Notes: generated by a model not told the origin, from the letters alone. A DNA stretch of 64,000 nt from Siphonobacter sp. SORGH_AS_0500 (GCF_002838835.1 NZ_NHPP01000018.1:29860-93859), one strand, 5' to 3'. Numbered from the stretch's first letter, positions 34,748 through 45,191 are shown. Numbers and translations: made by a program.

Positions 34748-35974
34748 CTACTTCTTTTTGCGTTGCTCTTTCTGGCGTTTGCGATTATTGTCCAGCAATT
34801 TTTTTGCCTCGGCTCGCTGAGACGTTTTCTTGTCCGCAAAACGGATCACTTTTTCGTAATAGTGCTTCGCTTCCTCCAGATTTCCTTCGCCATCAGCAAT
34901 TTTTCCGAGGTTCAAGAGAGCCGACGTATGGTAACCCGATTCGGTAGCTCCATTCATTTCCGCAAAAGCAATTGTGCGTTTGTAATACTCTTTTGCTGCC
35001 GGAATATTATGATAGAAAAAGTGATTGTAATACGCCAGAATATACGCGGCATAACGACCACTGACAGGCTCGTAGCCAAACTGACGGTTGTCATAGCGTT
35101 CCAGGATGGCTTTCGATGCCACATCGGCTTCGTTAATATGCCCCGTTACGAAACATTCGCGGGCATACATGCGGTGAAAATAGGGATTCCAGGGATAGGT
35201 GATGTGCAGATAACGAGCCAACTGATACCCCTTTTCGTGCTGATTTTCAGAAGCATAAATCTGAAGTAAAAAGTATTGAGCTTCTGTTCGGCTGTAAAAG
35301 GCATTGCGAGAAACCCATTCCAACTGACCGATTCCTTTTTTCTTATCACCCTCGTGGAAAAACCAGAAAATGGGTTTTAAAGCCGAGTAATTTTCCGGTA
35401 CCCATTGTCGGTAATAATTATACAGACCGTCGCCGAAGGCCATTTCGGGAGAAAAATCTTCGTGACCTTTACATTTTTCAAAATACTTCAATGCGTTTTT
35501 TCCGGCATTACTCGCTTTAAGCCATTTTTTCCGCTCAGCGTACATTCGGGATTTGAAGGCATACGAGGCGGCTAGAAAGAAACTGGCTTCAATTTCCTGA
35601 TTCCCACCCTGATCATACAATTTTTCGGCTTTTTCAATGGCTTCGTCCATGAATAACTCGCACTTCGCATCGTACATATCGTTATCCGTGTTCGGAACGA
35701 TTTTCCACCATTCTGCCAAGCCAAACAGGAAATAGGGGAGCGGATGCTCAGGGTAACGAGCCCGCAGGTAACCAAACTCCTTCAGGGCTTCCGGAAAGTT
35801 ATAGTTATACATAGCGTTAATCGCGTCGGTCGCTTCGATCTGCACTTCGGTGCGTTTCAGCAGCATTCCACCCGAGCGGGCCTGCTCATTTTTCTCCGCC
35901 GTTTCAAACCAGGATTGTGCCGAAGAAGTAAGGGTAATTAGGACTAAGAAAAAGGTTACTAAATTGATTTTCAT
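34748..35974 (-). CDS. Secreted TPR-repeat protein
   Basis: This 408-residue protein has a signal peptide at ATG 35974 (MKINLVTFFLVLITLTSSAQ) and helical repeats of about 34 residues over most of its length, with recognisable TPR units (ATDAINAMYNYNFPEALKEF, LLNLGKIADGEGNLEEAKHY). The end is highly basic (RKRQKEQRKKK). It probably works as a periplasmic scaffold; function is unknown. It is the first gene of a pair with the phosphoesterase. Confidence 0.82.
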   Translation of the reverse strand: MKINLVTFFLVLITLTSSAQSWFETAEKNEQARSGGMLLKRTEVQIEATDAINAMYNYNFPEALKEFGYLRARYPEHPLPYFLFGLAEWWKIVPNTDNDMYDAKCELFMDEAIEKAEKLYDQGGNQEIEASFFLAASYAFKSRMYAERKKWLKASNAGKNALKYFEKCKGHEDFSPEMAFGDGLYNYYRQWVPENYSALKPIFWFFHEGDKKKGIGQLEWVSRNAFYSRTEAQYFLLQIYASENQHEKGYQLARYLHITYPWNPYFHRMYARECFVTGHINEADVASKAILERYDNRQFGYEPVSGRYAAYILAYYNHFFYHNIPAAKEYYKRTIAFAEMNGATESGYHTSALLNLGKIADGEGNLEEAKHYYEKVIRFADKKTSQRAEAKKLLDNNRKRQKEQRKKK

Positions 35975-36090
35975 GGCTTTGAAAAAAGCTCTCACGGGAT
36001 TGTACGTTACAGAGTAGCTGTGGTAAGATCAACGGCAATTATTAAAAAGTCGTTTAAATTTAATCTGAATTTTTTTCGTTTTGACACTTA

Positions 36091-36098
36091 CAAAGATA
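36091..36098 (-). promoter_or_regulatory. -7 element (TATCTTTG on minus strand) for the TPR gene
   Basis: CAAAGATA on the plus strand reads TATCTTTG on the coding strand, 117 bp before the ATG; TTG at 36122-36120 is a possible -33 element. The leader would be about 110 nt. Confidence 0.45.
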
Positions 36099-36241
36099 GG
36101 AAAGCTAATTTTGGGTTTTCAATGAATGAAAAATTGACTTTTCCTTTGAAGATCAGCGAGCCTTCAGGTAAAGGAAAGCGTACGGTTTTATTGGTTTCTC
36201 CCTGAAGTAATTCTTGTTTGCCCCGTGGAAAGGCAGTCTTT

Positions 36242-36832
36242 ATGTACTCAAACTTTCAAACGAAAGCAAACCTGAAACGTACTTCCCTAATCCCAACTCA
36301 AGTGATACAGATTCACGATAAACATTTTGACATTTTTATTGATCAGGAAACGCTGGAAGCACGAATTGCGAAGCTAGCCGAGCAGATTGATCACGATTAT
36401 GCGGGGCGGTGTCCCTTATTGATTGCCGTGCTGAATGGCTCGTTTCTGTTTGTGGCCGAATTGATGAAAAACATCAGGATCGATTGCGAAATTACGTTCA
36501 TTCGCCTTAATTCCTACGAAGGTACAGGCACGACGGGAAAAGTGAAGCAGATCCTGGGTTTAAGCGAAGAAATCAGCGGTCGTGATGTAGTTATTATCGA
36601 AGACATCGTAGATACGGGTCATACCATGGCGGAGTTACTGGGTCAGGTAACGGCGAAAAAGCCCCGTTCCATTGAAATTGCGACAATGCTTCACAAGCCC
36701 GAAGCGACCCGCATTCCGGTAACGTTGAAGTATGTAGGCTTTGCGATTGAAAATAAGTTCGTGCTGGGCTACGGACTGGATTACGACGGTCTTGGCCGGA
36801 ACCTGCCCTGTATTTATCAACTGGCGGAGTAG
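36242..36832 (+). CDS. hpt: Hypoxanthine phosphoribosyltransferase
   Basis: This 196-residue enzyme has the PRPP-binding loop VVIIEDIVDTGHTM (about 118-131), the purine-site region VLNGSFLFVAEL with the cis-peptide-like LNGS, and IRLNSYEGTGTTGKVKQI as the flexible catalytic loop. It converts hypoxanthine or guanine plus PRPP to IMP or GMP (purine salvage). ATG 36242 is preferred to the upstream non-ATG start. It stands alone; heptad repeats follow the stop. Confidence 0.92.
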   Translation: MYSNFQTKANLKRTSLIPTQVIQIHDKHFDIFIDQETLEARIAKLAEQIDHDYAGRCPLLIAVLNGSFLFVAELMKNIRIDCEITFIRLNSYEGTGTTGKVKQILGLSEEISGRDVVIIEDIVDTGHTMAELLGQVTAKKPRSIEIATMLHKPEATRIPVTLKYVGFAIENKFVLGYGLDYDGLGRNLPCIYQLAE

Positions 36833-36843
36833 ATAGAGTGCTT

Positions 36844-37020
36844 AGTGATGGGTTGAGGGTTGTTAGGAACTTTACTGTGGTCTGTGATTGGTTTCACAGG
36901 CCACTTTTGTTATAAAGCAAATGGTAATGAGAGTTGTTAGTCATTGGTTGCTGGTTGTTAAAAAGTACGTAATGCGATGTCATTTTATCTCTAAAACGAA
37001 CAACTAATCACTAACAACTA
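36844..37020. repeat. Heptad arrays and terminator between convergent hpt and deoR-type genes
   Basis: GTT heptads follow the hpt stop (36852, 36859). A terminator stem with GTGG..CTGTGA pairing TCACAG..CCAC and a T-run lies at 36875-36911. A second array, 36933-36950, is complementary to 37001-37018 at 16 of 18 positions, the latter touching the stop of the minus-strand gene. Both genes thus have coding-strand GTT arrays after their stops. Confidence 0.78.
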
Positions 37021-37776
37021 AATCACCAGCGTCTTGCCCGTTTGGTAAGGAGCCAGAAGACTGGATTCGGGCGAAAGTTCGGTAACCAGGTAATCGATTT
37101 CTCGCAGATCTGCCACTTTCATGGACATAACACTGTTCATTTTCTCAGATATTGCAAGAATTGCAATCTTTTCGGAGGCACGAATCATGGCTTTCTTGGC
37201 CTGTACTGTTTCCCAGTTTGAATCGGTTAGCCCTTCTTTAGCGTCTAATGCGTTGGTTCCCATGATACACAGGTCTACGCGAATCTCTGACAATCGTTGA
37301 TATACGTCGCCGCCCACGGCCATCTGGCTGTAGCGGGAAATGGGGCCGCCAATCATTATAATTTCCAGATTTGGCTTATCCAGTAATTCTACGGCTGTTA
37401 ATGGATTGACCGTTAGGAAAGTAGCTTTCAGCTCATTCGGGATCATCTTGATAAACTCCCGAATGGTCGTACCACCGCCCATCAAAACCAGCATTCCGTC
37501 TTTTAATAAGGAAACTGCTTTTTCTGCAATGAGTTTTTTGCTGTCATGGGCGTAACTCTCTACGGGTTGCGAAGAGTAGTGATAAGCCTTAGACATCGCT
37601 CCACCCCGTATTTTAATCAATTTTCCCTCGTCGGCCAGGTCATTAATATCCCGGCGAATGGTATCCTCCGAAACATTAAGGGTATTGGCTAAATCCGTAA
37701 GGGTGATACGGGTATGAAGGTTCACTTGGTTTATAATCAGATCCTTACGGTCTTCTTTTAAGAAAACGACTGACAT
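37018..37776 (-). CDS. DeoR-family transcriptional regulator
   Basis: This 252-residue protein has an N-terminal winged helix-turn-helix (RITLTDLANTLNVSEDTIRR, about 24-43, followed by KLIKIRGGA) and a C-terminal sugar-phosphate-sensing domain (LVLMGGGTTIREF, AVGGDVYQRLSEIRVDL, GLTDSNWETVQAKKAMI). DeoR proteins repress sugar catabolic genes until a phosphorylated sugar binds. It is divergent from susC, separated by 323 bp with repeated TGCAA motifs, so it is the best candidate regulator of the SusCD/GH20/GH29 locus. Confidence 0.9.
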   Translation of the reverse strand: MSVVFLKEDRKDLIINQVNLHTRITLTDLANTLNVSEDTIRRDINDLADEGKLIKIRGGAMSKAYHYSSQPVESYAHDSKKLIAEKAVSLLKDGMLVLMGGGTTIREFIKMIPNELKATFLTVNPLTAVELLDKPNLEIIMIGGPISRYSQMAVGGDVYQRLSEIRVDLCIMGTNALDAKEGLTDSNWETVQAKKAMIRASEKIAILAISEKMNSVMSMKVADLREIDYLVTELSPESSLLAPYQTGKTLVI

Positions 37777-37802
37777 TCGTTAAGTGGATTACTGTTGAAT
37801 AA

Positions 37803-37810
37803 ACAAAGGT
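37803..37810 (-). promoter_or_regulatory. -7 element (TACCTTTG on minus strand) for the deoR-type gene
   Basis: CAAAGGTA on the plus strand is TACCTTTG on the coding strand, 27 bp before the ATG, giving a leader of about 20 nt. Confidence 0.6.
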
Positions 37811-38099
37811 AAAAAAAATCAGCAGGGAGTGGCTACCGTTTGCTGGCTACTAGTGAAATTCCTGAATCTTAAAAAGCATTAATAGTATTGTAATATATCT
37901 AAAAATGCATGTTTTGCAATTAATAATGCTGTAAAAGTAATATTTTATGATTGATAATGCATGATAATGGTCGTTTTGTAAAATTTTATTTGCAAAGTCG
38001 ATAAATAAGTGCCTATATTTCGCAAAAAATGCAAATAGCTTGCAAGTTATGCGGATTAACCTGGCAAGTCCATTTGGAAAATCCTTATCCTGTACTTCT
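37811..38099. promoter_or_regulatory. deoR-susC divergent regulatory spacer with TGCAA repeats
   Basis: This AT-rich spacer repeats TTGCAA-like words: TTTTGCAATT (near 37911), TTTGCAAAG (near 37989), AATGCAAAT (near 38029) and TTGCAAG (38040), plus ATGCAT at 37905 and 37958. They are plausible operator half-sites for the DeoR protein. A TATATTTCG near 38014 is only a partial -7 match. No gene is seen. Confidence 0.4.
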
Positions 38100-41000
38100 A
38101 TGAAAATTCTACCCTCCTGTTTTCCTGGCCGTTTCGGAAGGCTCTTTGCTTTCTTCTGGCTCATCGGAATTCCTGCGATAGCCCAGACTATCACCGGAAA
38201 AGTAACCAATGCTGGTGACGGAGCTCCGTTACCCGGCGTTACGGTTGTCGAGAAAGGTTCTACCAAAGGAACTGTTACTGACGCTCAGGGACAGTTTACC
38301 CTGATGGCGGCTGAAAATGCAACATTAGTATTCTCTTATGTAGGATTTCTGTCACAAGAAGTAGCCGTTGGCGGACGGACGAATCTGGAAGTGGCCATGA
38401 AAGAAGATACCAAAAGCCTGAACGAAGTAGTCGTAACGGCCTTAGGTATCCAGCGGGATAAAAAAGCTCTGGCTTATTCGGTAACGGAAGTGAAAGGCTC
38501 TGAGTTTACCCAGGCTCGTGAAAACAACGTAGCCAATGCCCTTTCTGGTAAAATTGCCGGGGTGAATGCCACAGGTCTTTCGACAGGACCTGGCGGGTCG
38601 AGCCGTATTATTATTCGTGGGAATGGTTCATTAACGGGAGCGAACCAGCCCCTTTATGTAATTAACGGGATGCCGATTGATAACACTACTCCTGGTGGAA
38701 GTGCGACAGCCAACGGTGGGCAGGGTAACGTGGACCGCGGCGATGGGATTGGCGGAATTAACCCCGACGATATTGAAAGCATGAGTGTTTTGAAAGGTGG
38801 TACTGCGGCTGCTTTATACGGCTCACGGGCTGCTAACGGGGTTATCTTGATTACCACCAAGAAAGGGCGTGCTCAAAAAGGCATTGGTGTCGACTTCAAT
38901 TCAACGTTCACCACAGAAAGCATCGCCGTTGTGCCTGATTGGCAGTACGAATACGGACAAGGAGACGGAGCAGCAAAACCAACTACGCAGGCTCAGGGCA
39001 TTGCCTGGGGTCGTCGTTCCTGGGGTGCTAAAATTGATGGTTCTGATTTCGTAGCCGCTGATGGCTTAACTCATCCTTACGTTGCCCAGCGGAATAACCT
39101 GAAAAACTTCTATCAGACGGGTAAGACTTTTACTAATACGTTAGCCGTCAATGGTGGAAATGAGAATGTTAACTATCGATTCTCCGTATCTGACCTGGAC
39201 GCTAAAGGAATATTGCCAACGCAGACTTATAATCGTAAAACGGGTAACCTGAACTTGAATGGCCGATTTGGACCTAAAATTGCGGTAGAGGCCTTGGCTC
39301 AATACACCATCGAAGCTAACAACAACAAAACGGGAGCGGGGGATGCTTTGGGAAATCCCAACTGGACTCCTTATATGATTGGTAATACCTCAGATATTCG
39401 CTGGCTGGCTCCAGGGTATGATGCAAACAATAATGAAATTGCCTGGAATGATGCTTCCATTGCTTCCAATAGCTACTTCGTTATCAATAAATACAAGCAG
39501 AACGATACGAAGAACCGTTTTATCGGTCAGTTTGGTTTGACTTACAACATTCTGGATAACCTGTATGTGAAGGGAACGGTTAGCCGCGACTTCTTCAACT
39601 ATCAGTATAAATACATCCTTCCGACTGGAACTTTATACGTTCCTAACGGCGAGTATAACGAACTGAAGACCGACGTAAGCGAAACCAATGCAATGGTAAC
39701 GGCAAACTATAATACCAAGATTGCTTCTACTATTGGTCTGTCGGCTCTTGTTGGAGCAAACCGTCGTGATTATAACTACAACCAAATCAATATTGCGGGT
39801 AGTAACTACGTACTTCCTTACTTCTACAGCTCTACGAACTTAAGAACGATCACTACTACTCCGCTGAATCAGAGAGTACGTACGAACTCGGTATTTGGAT
39901 CATTAGATTTAGATTACAAAGGCATTGCGTTCTTAACCATGACGGGTCGTCAGGATTGGTTCTCTACTTTGAGTCCTAAAAACAACTCCATTTTTTACCC
40001 ATCCATTGGTGGTAGCTTCGTTCTGTCGCAGGCAGTAGAATTACCCCGGGCGATTGACTTTGCCAAGATTCGGGCTTCCTGGGCTCAGGTAGGGGGGGCT
40101 ACGCCTGATCCTTATGCCATTAATCTGACGTATTCAATGGTACCTAGTTCAGGACAACCCTTGCAGAACGTAACCAGTACGGCTATTACCAATGCAGGGC
40201 TGAAACCTTTGACTTCTACCACTTATGAAGTGGGGGTTGACTTACAATTCCTGAACCGCCGGGTAGGGTTAGACCTGACGTATTATAACCGTTCTACTAC
40301 CAACGACATCGTGCAGACGAGCATCAGCGAAACATCTGGCTATAATTCGGTGTACATGAACGTAGGTAAGATGAGTAACAAGGGTATTGAAGCCTTAGTA
40401 ACGTATAGCCCTATTCGTCGGAAAAATTTCGGTTGGGACATCAGCTATAACGTAGCCTATAACGACAGTAAAGTAATCAAACTGGCGGATGGTATTACGT
40501 CTTTACAAATGGCTACATCGGTAGGAAACTGGGCTTACATCAACTCGATTGAAGGCCGTTCGTACGGAACAATCGTGGGTACGACTCGTCAGCGGGATGC
40601 GAATGGTAACATTATCTACGATCCAACGACGGGTTATGCTTTAAAATCAAATCTGCATGAATTAGGCAAAGGGGTACCTCCGTTAACGATGGGATTAACT
40701 AACGAATTTCATTACAAAAACTTCTCGTTTAACTTCCTCCTTGATGGTAAGTTCGGTAACAAAATCTTCTCTGTATTAGAGGTATATGCGAACCGAATGG
40801 GTAAACTGAAAAGAACCCTTGACGGTCGTGAAAATGGCTTGACGGTAACGGGTGTGACGGCAAGTGGAGATGCCTTTACGAAGACGATTGCTAAGGAAAA
40901 TCTGCGTCCTTATTATGACAATGATAAAAATTACACGGAACTTTTCCTGCATGATGCCAGCTTTGTTAAGCTTCGTCAGGCCATGGTGAGCTACAACATT

Positions 41001-41198
41001 CCGGTAAAAAACTTCAAACTCCTGAAACTTCAGTCAGCCAGCATCTCATTTGTTTCACGGAATATTCTGACGCTGTATAAGAACACGGACAATTTTGACC
41101 CTGAGCAAAGCTTTACGAACAGTTCGAACCAAGGTTTTGAATCGATTGGCTTGCCCAGAACCAGAAGTTATGGTTTGAATCTTCTCTTGAAATTCTAA
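38100..41198 (+). CDS. SusC/RagA-family TonB-dependent outer membrane transporter
   Basis: This protein of about 1032 residues has a signal peptide ending IPAIAQ, a carboxypeptidase-regulatory-like domain (GKVTNAGDGAPLPGVTVVEK, about 32-51), the SusC linker LNEVVVTALGIQRDKKALAY, a plug with NVANALSGKIAGVNA and SIVLKGGTAAALYGSRAANG-like sequence, then a long barrel ending in LLLKF with terminal Phe. It imports glycans or glycopeptides with TonB energy, capped by the SusD protein encoded 12 bp downstream. ATG 38100 is chosen for the signal peptide; ATG 38049 would add 17 residues. The hydrolases downstream suggest amino-sugar- and fucose-containing substrates. Confidence 0.93.
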   Translation: MKILPSCFPGRFGRLFAFFWLIGIPAIAQTITGKVTNAGDGAPLPGVTVVEKGSTKGTVTDAQGQFTLMAAENATLVFSYVGFLSQEVAVGGRTNLEVAMKEDTKSLNEVVVTALGIQRDKKALAYSVTEVKGSEFTQARENNVANALSGKIAGVNATGLSTGPGGSSRIIIRGNGSLTGANQPLYVINGMPIDNTTPGGSATANGGQGNVDRGDGIGGINPDDIESMSVLKGGTAAALYGSRAANGVILITTKKGRAQKGIGVDFNSTFTTESIAVVPDWQYEYGQGDGAAKPTTQAQGIAWGRRSWGAKIDGSDFVAADGLTHPYVAQRNNLKNFYQTGKTFTNTLAVNGGNENVNYRFSVSDLDAKGILPTQTYNRKTGNLNLNGRFGPKIAVEALAQYTIEANNNKTGAGDALGNPNWTPYMIGNTSDIRWLAPGYDANNNEIAWNDASIASNSYFVINKYKQNDTKNRFIGQFGLTYNILDNLYVKGTVSRDFFNYQYKYILPTGTLYVPNGEYNELKTDVSETNAMVTANYNTKIASTIGLSALVGANRRDYNYNQINIAGSNYVLPYFYSSTNLRTITTTPLNQRVRTNSVFGSLDLDYKGIAFLTMTGRQDWFSTLSPKNNSIFYPSIGGSFVLSQAVELPRAIDFAKIRASWAQVGGATPDPYAINLTYSMVPSSGQPLQNVTSTAITNAGLKPLTSTTYEVGVDLQFLNRRVGLDLTYYNRSTTNDIVQTSISETSGYNSVYMNVGKMSNKGIEALVTYSPIRRKNFGWDISYNVAYNDSKVIKLADGITSLQMATSVGNWAYINSIEGRSYGTIVGTTRQRDANGNIIYDPTTGYALKSNLHELGKGVPPLTMGLTNEFHYKNFSFNFLLDGKFGNKIFSVLEVYANRMGKLKRTLDGRENGLTVTGVTASGDAFTKTIAKENLRPYYDNDKNYTELFLHDASFVKLRQAMVSYNIPVKNFKLLKLQSASISFVSRNILTLYKNTDNFDPEQSFTNSSNQGFESIGLPRTRSYGLNLLLKF

Positions 41199-41210
41199 TT
41201 ACCGACTACG

Positions 41211-42730
41211 ATGAAAAAAAGATTCTATAAAATATATGCCTGTTTACTGGTATTGACCGCATTGCAAAGCTGCGACAAAGGCTTTGAGGCCTTGAATACC
41301 AACCCGGATGCTTCCAGTACGATCAACGGAGATTATGTATTTACGAAAGCTCAGTATGATGCCGTAGGAAACATGATCACGGGTTTACAAGGCACCATGC
41401 AATACACGACCAGCTACAATGACGTGGCAGGTTGGGGCTCTAAATACATTTTTAATCAGGGAACGGCCCCCTATGCGGTATTTAGTAGTGCCTATACGAA
41501 AGAGCTCAATGAAATGGGCGAAATCGTACGAGCTTTTGAGAAAGATCCAGCTCTAGTTAATAAACTGGCTATTGCTAAAATCTGGCAGGTGTACTGTTTC
41601 TCAAAAGTTACCGACTTATACGGTGATATTCCTTATAAAGAGGCTGCTCTTGGTTACGTATCGAGTAATTACAAGCCCGTTTACGATTCACAACAAAGCA
41701 TCTACACCGATCTTCTGGCTCAGTTAGAAACAGCAGTAGGCATGTTTGATGCGACGAAGACGACGTTTGGTGCCGCCGATATGATTTATGGTGGAGACCT
41801 GACGAAGTGGAAAAATTTGCGTACTCTCTGATGTTACGCATGGGTATGCGAATGACTAAAGCCAATAGTACGCTGGCTGAGACCTGGGTGAAGAAGGCGA
41901 TTGCAGGTGGCGTTATTCGTGATGATGCGGATCTGGCTAAAATCTCGTATCTGGCTTCTGGACAGATCATTAATCAAAATCCGTTGGCTTACTGGATGTT
42001 GAACAGTGATTATATCCTGGCTAATGGTAATAGTAACCCTGAAGGGGGCAAGTACGATAAGGTTTTTATTGATTACCTGAAAGCAACGAATGATCCGCGT
42101 TTGCCCGTAATTTCCGTGGTATACGTGAATGGAAAAGCCAGTAATGACCCCTCCATTCAGAAAGGTATGGCTCATAACATTGCCAACACAAAACCTAGCG
42201 ATTTCGTGACCTACTCAGAGCCTAACCAGAATACGCTTCTGAAGTTAAGTGCTCCTATGTTGGTATTAACCAATGCAGAGGTAAATTTCTATCTGGCAGA
42301 GGCAGCACTTCGGGGTTGGTATACTACTGAAACGGCAGCAAACCTGTATGCTTTAGGAACTCGGGCAGCGTTACGTCAGTGGTCGTTGTATGGTAGCGAT
42401 GGTGTTATCTCTGATGCAAACATTAATGCTTATGTAACGGCACAAGCTCTGAAAACGGGCACTGTGGCGGCTCAGATGGAACAAATTCATACGCAGTTCT
42501 GGGTATCCGTATTTCCTAACTCTCAGGAAGTATTCCTCAACTGGAGACGTACGGGTTACCCCGCTCTGGTGCCGAATAACTACGCGGGTAATATTACCGG
42601 AGGACAAATTTTCAGACGAATGTTATACCCCGCAACGGAAGAAAACCTGAACGCTGAAAACTATTATAAAGTAGTGGCAGCCCAGGGAACCAATGAGTTT
42701 ATGACTCGAATCTGGTTAGATAAGCAGTAA
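41211..42730 (+). CDS. SusD/RagB-family outer membrane lipoprotein (frameshift)
   Basis: Joined across one break this is a 506-residue SusD-like protein. It begins with a lipoprotein signal (lipobox LQSC, cysteine near residue 23), contains the SusD N-terminal phrase FEALNTNPDASSTINGDYVF and the C-terminal EVFLNWRRTGYPALVPNN. The break is at an A5 run (41811-41815); adding one A gives KWKKFAYSLMLRMGMRM, a highly typical SusD passage, so a homopolymer miscall is likely. It forms the lid of the transporter encoded upstream and binds the substrate. Confidence 0.9.
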
Positions 42731-42740
42731 TAATTTTGAA

Positions 42741-42803
42741 GGAGTGAATGATAGAATGAGTGAGTGAATGTAGGCAGCGTATTACCTTGAGGCCTCACTC
42801 ATT
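42741..42803 (+). repeat. Degenerate inverted repeat between susD and GH20 genes
   Basis: A GAGTGAATG-type repeat follows the SusD stop, and CACTCATT (42796-42803) pairs with AATGAGTG (42755-42762). It resembles the heptad hairpins but the seven-base period is weak. Confidence 0.5.
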
Positions 42804-42817
42804 TGAATAGTTCAGGA

Positions 42818-45073
42818 ATGAAATACCTAGTAACCATAGTACTTTTCTTCATTGGTTTTGGAAATGGGTTCGCTCAAAGCGGGCTCATTCCTCAACCGGT
42901 AGCCTATCACCGGAACTCGGGCGAATTCACGCTTACGGCCTTAGCGAAACTTTCGTCCGATTCCGGTGTGCCGGCTGCTTTACTGAAACTGACCCAGGAG
43001 CAAATCCGCTCGTTGACCGGATTTACCTTGCCTGTGTCCTCTACAAATGCCTCTATTTCCCTGAAAATTGATTCGCTGAAGGTGTCCCAGCCGGAAGGTT
43101 ATCACCTGCGAATTCAACCCAAAAGCATTGAATTGATCGGGCACGATCAGGCCGGACTGTTCTATGGCGTACAATCGCTCGTTCAGTTGATTAGTCAGTC
43201 TTCCGACCTGCGATTACCTGCCTGTAGTATTAAGGATTATCCCCGGTTTTCGTACCGGGGTATGCACTTGGATGTCAGCCGCCACTGGTTCCGGGTGCCT
43301 TTTATTAAAAAGTATATTGACCTGCTGGCTCAGTATAAGTTCAACACCTTTCACTGGCACCTGACGGACGATCAGGGCTGGCGAATCGAGATCAAGCGTT
43401 ACCCACAATTGCAGGAAACGGCGGCCTTCCGCAGTCAGACGCTGATCGGTCATAAACGCGAACTTCCTCACCGTTTCGACGGCAAAAAATACGGCGGCTA
43501 TTACACGCAGGATGAAGTCCGCGAGGTCGTTCGTTATGCGGCCCAACGCCACATTACCATCATTCCCGAAATCGAAATGCCCGGTCACGCACTGGCGGCG
43601 TTGTCGGCTTTCCCGGCTCTGGGTTGCACGGGCGGGCCTTATCAGGCTGCTACCTTCTGGGGGATTTTCGATGACGTGTATTGTGCAGGAAACGACAGCA
43701 CATTCACTTTTTTACAACATGTTCTGGACGAAGTTGTCGAGTTATTTCCTTCAAAGTACATCCACATCGGTGGTGACGAATGTCCGAAGACCCGCTGGAA
43801 AAGCTGTCCGAAATGCCAGGCCCGGATGAAGCACGAAGGGCTGAAAGATGAGCACGAGTTGCAGAGTTATTTCATACAACGAATGGAGAAATACCTGTTG
43901 ACGAAAAACCGTGAAATCATTGGTTGGGATGAAATTCTGGAAGGGGGCTTATCGCCCGGAGCGACCGTAATGAGCTGGCGGGGAACCGAAGGAGGTATCG
44001 AGGCCATGCGTCAGAAGCATAAGGCCATTATGACACCCGAAATGTTTGTCTACTTCGATTTCTACCAATCTTTATATCCTCAGGAACAAGTAGCCGCTGC
44101 CTGGTATACGCCGTTAAGTAAGGTCTATAGTTACGAACCCGTTCCTGATTCATTAACTCAGGAAGAGGCCTCGTATTTACTGGGCGTTCAGGGAAATGTC
44201 TGGAGTGAATACTTATCGACAGATGCCAAAGCCGAATACATGATTTTTCCACGGGCACTGGCCGTAGCCGAAATAGCCTGGTCACCGAAAACGGGACGAA
44301 CGTACACCGATTTTTTAAGACGCTTACGGAAAAATGAATCTTTACTTAAACGACTGAAGGTAAACTATGCGAAGGTTTTCGACGAAATTACGGACACCGT
44401 TTTAGTGACGGCACCGGGGAAAATTCAGCTTCGGTTAAAGACCACTTTACCCCAGGCAACCATTCGGTATACCACCGACGGAAGTGAGCCACAAGCGACG
44501 AGTTCGATCTATACTTCAGCATTACCCATCCCGAAAACGCAGACGATCAGAGCGGCGGTTTTTCAGGGTAAAGTTCAGCAGGGCCGGGTGTTCGAAAAAT
44601 CATTCACCATTTCCAAATCCACAGGTAAGCCCCTTTTGCTGGCGACGGCTCCGAAGGGTAACTTCATTCCCTCCAGTTCACTCGTAGCGGTCAATGGTGT
44701 TCAGGGAACGGCTCGTTACAACACTGGCGAGTGGTTAGGATTCTTGGGTGAGAATGCTGAGTGGAGGCTGGATTTACAGAAAACGGAAACGGTTTCTGTA
44801 ATCAGCATCAACGTTTTAAAATACCACTGGCAGCGGTTTTGGGAACCTACGGCCCTGCACATGCTGGTTTCAGAAGACGGAAAAAATTACCGGGAAGTGT
44901 ATCAGCACAAAGACTTCCCAATAAACGGAATCAACGAAATCAAAGGACAGTTTCAGCCCACCAGAGCCCGATTCGTCAAAATCAAAGCGGAGAATAAAGG
45001 AATTGTCCCCGCAGGCGAATACGGAGCCGGTAATAAGGCCTGGCTTTTGATGGATGAACTGATTGTGAATTGA
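42818..45073 (+). CDS. GH20 beta-N-acetylhexosaminidase with C-terminal F5/8-type domain
   Basis: This 751-residue exoglycosidase has a signal peptide (MKYLVTIVLFFIGFGNGFAQ), the GH20b N-terminal domain, and a TIM barrel with FHWHLTDDQGWRIEI (about 181-195), IPEIEMPGHALAAL and the catalytic pair HIGGDECPK (about 315), where Asp orients the substrate N-acetyl group and Glu is the acid. A CHB_HEX-like region (TTLPQATIRYTTDGSEPQ) and an F5/8 discoidin-like C-terminal domain (RFVKIKAENKGIVPAGE) follow. It releases terminal GlcNAc or GalNAc from chitin fragments, glycans or muropeptides in the periplasm or at the surface. ATG 42818 leads the signal peptide. Confidence 0.93.
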   Translation: MKYLVTIVLFFIGFGNGFAQSGLIPQPVAYHRNSGEFTLTALAKLSSDSGVPAALLKLTQEQIRSLTGFTLPVSSTNASISLKIDSLKVSQPEGYHLRIQPKSIELIGHDQAGLFYGVQSLVQLISQSSDLRLPACSIKDYPRFSYRGMHLDVSRHWFRVPFIKKYIDLLAQYKFNTFHWHLTDDQGWRIEIKRYPQLQETAAFRSQTLIGHKRELPHRFDGKKYGGYYTQDEVREVVRYAAQRHITIIPEIEMPGHALAALSAFPALGCTGGPYQAATFWGIFDDVYCAGNDSTFTFLQHVLDEVVELFPSKYIHIGGDECPKTRWKSCPKCQARMKHEGLKDEHELQSYFIQRMEKYLLTKNREIIGWDEILEGGLSPGATVMSWRGTEGGIEAMRQKHKAIMTPEMFVYFDFYQSLYPQEQVAAAWYTPLSKVYSYEPVPDSLTQEEASYLLGVQGNVWSEYLSTDAKAEYMIFPRALAVAEIAWSPKTGRTYTDFLRRLRKNESLLKRLKVNYAKVFDEITDTVLVTAPGKIQLRLKTTLPQATIRYTTDGSEPQATSSIYTSALPIPKTQTIRAAVFQGKVQQGRVFEKSFTISKSTGKPLLLATAPKGNFIPSSSLVAVNGVQGTARYNTGEWLGFLGENAEWRLDLQKTETVSVISINVLKYHWQRFWEPTALHMLVSEDGKNYREVYQHKDFPINGINEIKGQFQPTRARFVKIKAENKGIVPAGEYGAGNKAWLLMDELIVN

Positions 45074-45191
45074 GTTTAGAGTTTTGGGTTTAGGGTTACT
45101 GCCAGTGCAGTTTTGAGTTATTCAGAAAACGGAATAGTAACCTTGACAAATCCCCAACACAAAACTCTAAACCCTAAACCCTAAACTAATA
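45074..45191 (+). repeat. Heptad arrays with inverted arms between GH20 and GH29 genes
   Basis: After the GH20 stop, GTT heptads of type GAGTTTA/GGGTTTA run to about 45097. Before the GH29 start AAC occurs at 45156, 45163, 45170, 45177 and 45184, exactly seven apart; the ATG begins 8 bases after the last AAC. 45075-45086 pairs with 45160-45171 (12 bp) and 45094-45100 with 45136-45142. Confidence 0.88.

Noticed and set aside
41807..42730. Separate SusD-like gene
   Set aside because: It is the C-terminal part of the SusD protein starting at 41211, split by a lost base in an A run.
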